From assembly GCA_964631565.1 (NCBI GenBank), contig CAZVYJ010000032.1, forward strand, positions 1-32,079: a DNA stretch of 32,079 nucleotides, written 5' to 3'. The notes beneath the pieces were generated by a model that searched no databases, was not told the DNA's origin, and worked only from the letters and a program-made list of their open reading frames with translations. The first letter of the stretch is position 1, and each line of letters starts with the position of its first letter. A program made the translations under genes and the position numbers. The DNA comes from CAZVYJ01 sp964631565. Lineage in GTDB: Bacteria; Planctomycetota; Phycisphaerae; SM23-33. Shown here one piece after another: positions 31,359 through 32,079 of the stretch.

Positions 31359-31881
31359 ATGCTGAAAGTTGAGTGCCCTCGCTGTCGCGGCAATTTCGAA
31401 GTGCCTGACTCGCTGGAGGGATCGTCCATCAAATGCCCTGAATGTGATTATGAAAATGTCGAAGTTGCAAAAAGGAGCAGAAAATACAATCCTTCGTCCT
31501 TTTTCTGCCAGCATTGCGGCGGCGAAGTTTACACTCATACGGCCTCACCGGGTGATACTGTGCAATGCCCAACGTGCAAGTTGGATACTATAGTGCCACC
31601 TCCGGCAGGCCTGATGAACCGCCCTCTTTTCGGTTCGCGTCGTAACCTGAGGCCGGGTTCGCCAATTATCTGTTTCAATCCCAATTGCGGCTACAGAGGC
31701 CCTTCTGCCCGCATTCAAAACGGGAATGTTTTCTTGCTGATCATTTTCTTTCTGCTCGGTGTAATCCCGGGTTTGATATACGCAGCGTTTTTTTTACAAT
31801 GTTCGAACATATTGTCCGAAGTGCGGCATGCAGTTGCGGAAAGAATATGCCGCGGCGCCGTCGGCCGGTTATCGGACGTGA
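31359..31881 (+). CDS. Multi-zinc-ribbon membrane protein, frameshifted in a T8 run
   Basis: The ATG at 31359 follows GGGGAG by eight bases. The first 145 residues hold two complete zinc ribbons (C6/C9 with C26/C29, C50/C53 with C70/C73), then CFNPNCGYRG (C105, C110) and a membrane segment (about 123-144). At 31788-31795 is a run of eight T. Read straight, the frame goes on to 31961 with an implausible tail ending CRPFGACL. If one T is skipped, the frame continues as YNVRTYCPKCGMQLRKEY and ends at TGA 31879-31881, for 173 residues. The restored CPKC pairs with C105/C110 across the membrane segment, an arrangement like LITAF domains. A GGCCC-GAA-GGGCC hairpin starts two bases after that stop. 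Possible causes are a sequencing error, a real mutation or slippage. Confidence 0.75.
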
Positions 31882-32079
31882 AGGCCCGAAGGGCCGAAAG
31901 CGATGCACAAGATCAATTACCAATAAATATTCACTGTCGCCCCTTCGGGGCTTGCTTATGAACGCTCCAGACCGGTGGCTTGCGGTTCGACAAGCTCACC
32001 GCGGGCGCCGCCGGCTAAATGCTGCCGGCCCTCCGGGCCTTACTGCACGGCATTGTTCAAAACATAGGCGGCGCTATAA
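31882..32079. other. Gene-free tail with several short GC hairpins
   Basis: I see no gene in these 198 bases. Three short stems with three-base loops occur: GGCCC-GAA-GGGCC (31883-31895), GCCCC-TTC-GGGGC (31939-31951) and GGCCC-TCC-GGGCC (32027-32039). Between them GGTTCGACAAGCTCACCGCG resembles REP-type intergenic repeats. The first hairpin could terminate the zinc-ribbon gene. Confidence 0.5.

Overview
The window is a GC-rich stretch from a bacterium that looks like a Planctomycetota of the Phycisphaerae/Sedimentisphaerales type. This is inferred from the prepilin-like C-terminus at the left edge, the MutL-like/DUF6754 gene cluster, the exported sialate O-acetylesterase, the many small lipoproteins and the short hairpin repeats between genes. 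No rRNA, tRNA, CRISPR array, transposase or phage gene is visible, so this reads as chromosomal sequence.

Layout. 1-902: the tail of a pseudopilin-like gene, a gene-free spacer and a small membrane protein. 983-6989: a tight six-gene operon encoding a MutL-like ASKHA ATPase, a soluble barrel/KOW-like protein, a DUF6754 protein and three more membrane proteins. 7052-9918: lpd, lipA and a lipoprotein in the same direction. 9922-11760 (-): a ferredoxin-fused corrinoid-activator-like ATPase (DUF4445), divergent from a large membrane-anchored von Willebrand A protein (11990-14488). 14689-16487: a PilZ protein, a small unknown gene and a LexA-like XRE/S24 regulator with two candidate operators. 16530-19807: an ArnT/GT39-like glycosyltransferase, an AMMECR1 protein and a VTT membrane protein whose coding frame extends into a zinc ribbon with no normal start codon. 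20076-24419: mnmA, pyk, a YfcE-like phosphoesterase, a NifU-like Fe-S scaffold and a lipoprotein. 24492-27204 (-): two tandem paralogous secreted coiled-coil proteins with Asp-rich or Asp/His-rich inserts. 27348-29538: a class I glutamine amidotransferase and a sialate O-acetylesterase. 29569-31103 (-): a NYN-domain protein behind two strong hairpins, and a lipoprotein-type C26 amidotransferase. 31359-31881: a multi-zinc-ribbon membrane protein interrupted by a frameshift in a T8 run.

How the genes may work together. The six-gene operon at 983-6989 is the best candidate for an undescribed system. A cytoplasmic ATPase of the glutamate-mutase MutL family is translationally coupled to one soluble and four membrane-associated proteins of unknown function, with no mutase present, which suggests an ATP-dependent membrane complex. 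lpd and lipA form a lipoate-metabolism pair. Most remaining genes are single housekeeping or accessory genes, several with recognisable promoters.

The most checkable oddities are the frameshift in the zinc-ribbon gene, the missing start codon in front of the VTT zinc ribbon, the tandem coiled-coil duplication with a slippage-prone Asp tract, and the dyads in front of the LexA-like regulator.
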